Assembly: GCA_030450335.1 (NCBI GenBank)
Contig: JAKDIS010000024.1
Coordinates: 1 to 26,177, forward strand
Direction: 5' to 3'
DNA from: Corynebacterium sp.
GTDB lineage: Bacteria > Actinomycetota > Actinomycetes > Mycobacteriales > Mycobacteriaceae
Length of the DNA stretch: 26,177 nucleotides
Each line of letters begins with the position of its first letter. The first letter of the stretch is position 1. Both the position numbers and the translations under genes were made by a program. The notes under the pieces are model-generated. The model was given only the letters and a program-made list of their open reading frames with translations, was not told the DNA's origin and did no database searches. This document shows positions 23,444 through 26,177 of this stretch, piece by piece.

Positions 23444-23513
23444 ACGACGGTTTCCGTCCGGCATTCCGGTCGAAGTGAACACTTCGCAGTGGATGCCCGA
23501 CGGAAACCGTCGT
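23444..23513 (+). terminator. Two-level inverted repeat after fadB
   Basis: Outer arms 23444-23458 and 23499-23513 are a perfect 15-bp match, extended inward after one mismatch by GGCAT/ATGCC. An inner hairpin CGAAGTG/CACTTCG (23471-23477, 23480-23486) caps it. It lies 36 nt after the fadB stop and before the dedA promoter. No long U-tract follows. Terminator of the fadAB transcript is the likely role. Confidence 0.68.
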
Positions 23514-23547
23514 TCTGCAATCCGACGACACGTCCCGGGAAAGCGGC

Positions 23548-23562
23548 TATATTGACGGTCAA
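23548..23562 (+). promoter_or_regulatory. dedA promoter with TTGAC-G-GTCAA palindrome
   Basis: TATATT (23548-23553) is a good -10, overlapping an 11-bp palindrome TTGACGGTCAA (23552-23562) that covers the predicted start site near 23560. The leader to the GTG would be about 38 nt and contains GGAAGG as the ribosome site. Confidence 0.45.
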
Positions 23563-23597
23563 CCGGTTTCACCCCCACCCGTCCGGAAGGCCACTGC

Positions 23598-24236
23598 GTG
23601 TTTGATTCTGTCGTCGACTGGGCGGTGTCCCTGATGGACACGCTCGGCGCCGTCGGCGTGGGCCTGGCGATCCTGCTGGAGACCGTGTTCCCACCGGTGC
23701 CCAGCGAGTTCGTGCTGCCGCTGGCCGGGTTCACCTCCACCATCGGCGAGCTCAACGTGTGGGCGGTGTTCCTCGCCGCCACGGCCGGGTCGATGATCGG
23801 CGCGTGGCTGCTGTACTGGCTGGGCGCGGTGGTCGGGGCGGAGCGGCTGCGCGCCGTCGCCGACCGCATGTGGCTCACCGAAGGCGAGGACGTGGACAAG
23901 GCGCTGCACTGGTTCGACCGGTTCGGCGAGGCGACGATCCTGTTCGGACGCGTCGTGCCGGGGGTGCGCAGCCTCGTGTCCATCCCGGCCGGCGTGCACC
24001 GCACCCCGCTGGTGAAGTTCTCCGTGCTGACCCTGCTGGGCTCGAGCGTGTGGAACGGGGTGCTGATCTGGCTGGGAGTTGCCCTGGGGGACAACTGGAC
24101 GGTCGTCTCCGACACCATCGACCGCTACTCCGGCTGGGTGTACGCGGCGGTCGCGGTCGCCGTGGTGGCGGTGCTGGCGTTGCTCGTGGTGCGCGACCGC
24201 CGCCGTAAGGCGCAGGCGTTCAACAACGGTTCATGA
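23598..24236 (+). CDS. DedA-family membrane protein
   Basis: 212 aa, start GTG with GGAAGG about 7 nt upstream. DedA/VTT hallmarks are present: the N-terminal re-entrant segment LLETVFPPVPSEFVLPLAG (about 27-45), then FGRVVPGVRSLVSIPAGVHRTP (about 116-137) with the conserved Arg residues, and four or more membrane helices ending with a basic tail (RDRRRKAQ). DedA proteins are needed for membrane homeostasis; several work as flippases for undecaprenyl phosphate or phosphatidylethanolamine, so a lipid-carrier recycling role is possible but not proven here. The gene is probably transcribed alone; the next gene starts 46 nt after its stop but has a possible own -10. Confidence 0.9.
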   Translation: MFDSVVDWAVSLMDTLGAVGVGLAILLETVFPPVPSEFVLPLAGFTSTIGELNVWAVFLAATAGSMIGAWLLYWLGAVVGAERLRAVADRMWLTEGEDVDKALHWFDRFGEATILFGRVVPGVRSLVSIPAGVHRTPLVKFSVLTLLGSSVWNGVLIWLGVALGDNWTVVSDTIDRYSGWVYAAVAVAVVAVLALLVVRDRRRKAQAFNNGS

Positions 24237-24266
24237 CCGGGACACCGCCGCGACAGAACGCTCCCC

Positions 24267-24272
24267 TAGGTT
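24267..24272 (+). promoter_or_regulatory. Possible -10 for the phosphoesterase gene
   Basis: TAGGTT ends 10 nt before the ATG at 24283. Only GGGG two nt before the ATG could serve as ribosome site, so a short or absent leader is likely. Confidence 0.35.
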
Positions 24273-24282
24273 CTGCGGGGTC

Positions 24283-26163
24283 ATGGATAACCAGAACCCG
24301 AGAACCCACCCGACCACGAGCCGACGCACCTTCCTGAAGGGGGCGTTCGCCGCAGGTGCCGCGGCGGCGGCCGGCAGTCTGCTGCCTCCGTCGCTGCTCA
24401 CCCAGCTCGCCACCGCCGCACCCGCCGGCTCCCTCGACGACGTCGAGCACGTCATCTTCCTCATGCAGGAGAACCGCGCCTTCGACCACTACTTCGGGAC
24501 GCTGCGCGGCGTCCAGGGCTTCGACGACCCGTCCGTCCTGCGCCGCCGCGACGGCGGCACCGTCTTCCGGCAGGACGGCGTCCTGCCGTTCCCCATCCGC
24601 GGCTCCGCCGGACGCCAGTCGATGGACGCCGAGAACGTCGACGCCCTCAACCACGAGTGGGAGGGCGGCACCGCCGCGCTCGACGGCGGCTGGTGCGACA
24701 ACTGGGTCGAGGCGAAGACCGCCTCGACGATGGCCTACTACGACCGCGACGACCTGCCCTTCCAGTACGAGCTCGCCGACACCTTCACCATCTGCGACCA
24801 GTACTTCTGCTCGGTGCCGACGAGCACCTCCCCCAACCGCAACTACTTCTTCTCCGGCTACACCGGTCACGAGCCCGACTCCCCCGACGAGCGGGCCGTC
24901 GACAACCGCGCCTACGAGGCGACGCACCCCGGCTACGGGTGGCGTTGCCTCGCCGAGACCCTGCAGGACGCCGGCATCGACTGGCAGGTCTACCAGGAGT
25001 GGGACAACTTCACCGACAACAACCTGGAGTACTTCGACTACACGCGCGACATCGCCCGGAAGGTGTTCCCGGGCCCCTTCGGCACCGGCGAGACCTACTA
25101 CACCGCACTGCAGAAGGCGCGGGAGACGGGTGCGCACGCCGTGGAGTCCGCGTTGACGTCGCGGCTGGAACGCACGCTCGCCGGCCTCGACGACGCCGAA
25201 CGCACCGTCTTCGACCGGGCGCTGTACCGCTCGGAGCCGGGGACCACGACGCAGCGTCTCGCCGCGGACATCAGCGCCGGGACGCTGCCGGCGGTGTCGT
25301 GGGTGGTGCCGCCCAGCACGGAGTCCGAGCACCCCTCGGCGTCCTCCCCGCGGGCCTCGGCGAACCTGATCTACCGGATCCTGGAGGCCCTGGGCGACAA
25401 CCCGGACGTGTGGCGCAGGACCGCGCTGATCATCACCTTCGACGAGAACGACGGCTACTTCGACCACGTGCCGCCGCCGCGTCCGCCGGAGTCCGAGCAG
25501 GACGAGTGGTACCAAGGCACGGCGCTGGGTTTCGGCAACCGGGTGCCCACCCTGGTCGTGTCCCCGTGGACGGTGGGCGGGTTCCGGTGTTCGGAGGTCT
25601 TCGACCACACCTCGGCCGCGCAGTTCCTGGAAGCGTGGAAGGGCATCGAGGTGCCGCTGGTATCGGACTGGCGACGACGCATCAGCGGCGACCTGACCAG
25701 CGCCTTCGACTTCCGCCAGCCCAGGACGTTCACCCCGGTGGCCCGCCCTGCGCCGACCGGCGGGCTGGAGCCGCGGTGGCTGCCGGAACCCCCGGCGACG
25801 CCGTCGATGCCCACCCAGGAACCGGGGCAGCGCCCGCGGCGTCCGCTGCCGTACAGGGTGTCGGTGACGGCCACCCCGCGGCCCGGACGCTCGGCGGTGG
25901 AGCTGACGTTGCGCAACAGCGGTACGGCGACGGCGAACCTGCTGGTCTTCCCGTTCCACGGGCAGGACGCGTCGGTCACCGGTCACGACGTGTCGGGGTC
26001 CGTCACCGTCGACGTCCCCGTCAGCAGGGACGCTGACGGGGACGGACGGTACGACATCGTGGTCACCGGCCCGGCCGGGTTCCACTTCACCGCCCGCGGC
26101 ACGCTGGACGCGACACCGACGGGAGGGTCCGGCGGCACGGGGAGTTCGGCGTCCGGCTCCTAG
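24283..26163 (+). CDS. Tat-exported phospholipase C-type phosphoesterase
   Basis: 626 aa, ATG. The twin-arginine signal is perfect: SRRTFLKGAF (residues 13-22), followed by a hydrophobic Ala-rich core and a cleavage region near ATAAPAG (about 43-49). The phosphoesterase domain (about 53-440) has the catalytic ENRAFDHYFG (63-72), the PTSTSPNRNYFFSG motif and ITFDENDGYFDHVPPP. A single C-terminal beta-rich module of the bacterial phospholipase C type (about 518-615) follows, where the full family usually has two, then a Gly/Ser tail. Family members hydrolyse phosphatidylcholine or other phospholipids outside the cell, as PlcA-D of M. tuberculosis do. The substrate is unknown. The gene follows dedA; both act on lipids but a shared pathway is speculation. 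It ends 14 nt before the window end. Confidence 0.9.
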   Translation: MDNQNPRTHPTTSRRTFLKGAFAAGAAAAAGSLLPPSLLTQLATAAPAGSLDDVEHVIFLMQENRAFDHYFGTLRGVQGFDDPSVLRRRDGGTVFRQDGVLPFPIRGSAGRQSMDAENVDALNHEWEGGTAALDGGWCDNWVEAKTASTMAYYDRDDLPFQYELADTFTICDQYFCSVPTSTSPNRNYFFSGYTGHEPDSPDERAVDNRAYEATHPGYGWRCLAETLQDAGIDWQVYQEWDNFTDNNLEYFDYTRDIARKVFPGPFGTGETYYTALQKARETGAHAVESALTSRLERTLAGLDDAERTVFDRALYRSEPGTTTQRLAADISAGTLPAVSWVVPPSTESEHPSASSPRASANLIYRILEALGDNPDVWRRTALIITFDENDGYFDHVPPPRPPESEQDEWYQGTALGFGNRVPTLVVSPWTVGGFRCSEVFDHTSAAQFLEAWKGIEVPLVSDWRRRISGDLTSAFDFRQPRTFTPVARPAPTGGLEPRWLPEPPATPSMPTQEPGQRPRRPLPYRVSVTATPRPGRSAVELTLRNSGTATANLLVFPFHGQDASVTGHDVSGSVTVDVPVSRDADGDGRYDIVVTGPAGFHFTARGTLDATPTGGSGGTGSSASGS

Positions 26164-26177
26164 CCGACCTTGAACTC

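Noticed and set aside
23441..23608. Small plus-strand ORF beginning GTG near 23441
   Set aside because: It runs through the fadB terminator hairpin and the dedA promoter and has Arg/Pro/Thr-rich non-protein-like composition.

Overview
The window is about 70% G+C with actinobacterial codon use. It carries a gene set found only in mycolic-acid bacteria: AftD arabinofuranosyltransferase, a DUF2613 peptide, a DUF3068 membrane protein, and acyltransferase, glycosyltransferase and methyltransferase genes of the trehalose-mycolate/lipoglycan locus. The gene order follows M. tuberculosis Rv0237-Rv0224c and the corresponding C. glutamicum locus. This points to Corynebacterium, probably a high-GC species; the species cannot be named from sequence alone.

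Layout, left to right. 1-470 has no supported gene but holds two large hairpins and a strong minus-strand terminator. That terminator closes a tiny unit with its own promoter, Shine-Dalgarno, 22-codon hydrophobic peptide and terminator (406-619, minus). Next come a VanW-family membrane protein and an LpqI/NagZ-type lipoprotein glycosidase (both minus), a universal stress protein, DUF2613 and aftD (plus).

Between aftD and the next envelope gene is a roughly 1.9 kb stretch (8360-10305), much of it near 45-50% G+C. It opens with a lattice of 11-bp repeats and a perfect 24-bp palindrome. It contains two good small membrane-protein genes and two doubtful ORFs, none recognised. It looks like an acquired or decayed insertion.

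The envelope cluster then resumes: TmaT-type acyltransferase (minus), DUF3068 protein (plus) and a polytopic Rv0226c-like protein (plus). It is interrupted by a GntR(YtrA)-ABC transporter operon (minus) and mntP (plus). mntP is preceded by a yybP-ykoY manganese riboswitch whose P1 strand can alternatively pair with sequence next to the ribosome-binding region. The cluster closes with a GT4 glycosyltransferase (minus) and an MtrP-like methyltransferase (plus).

The right end is metabolic: a fadA-fadB beta-oxidation operon, a DedA-family protein and a Tat-exported phospholipase C-type phosphoesterase.

Most envelope genes plausibly act together in building and exporting arabinogalactan/lipoarabinomannan and trehalose mycolates. 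Several have -10 elements 7-10 nt before the start codon, suggesting leaderless or nearly leaderless mRNAs. The most novel candidates are the 22-aa peptide gene, the CTACTTGATAG lattice with the low-GC insert behind it, and a nested inverted repeat over the mtrP promoter.
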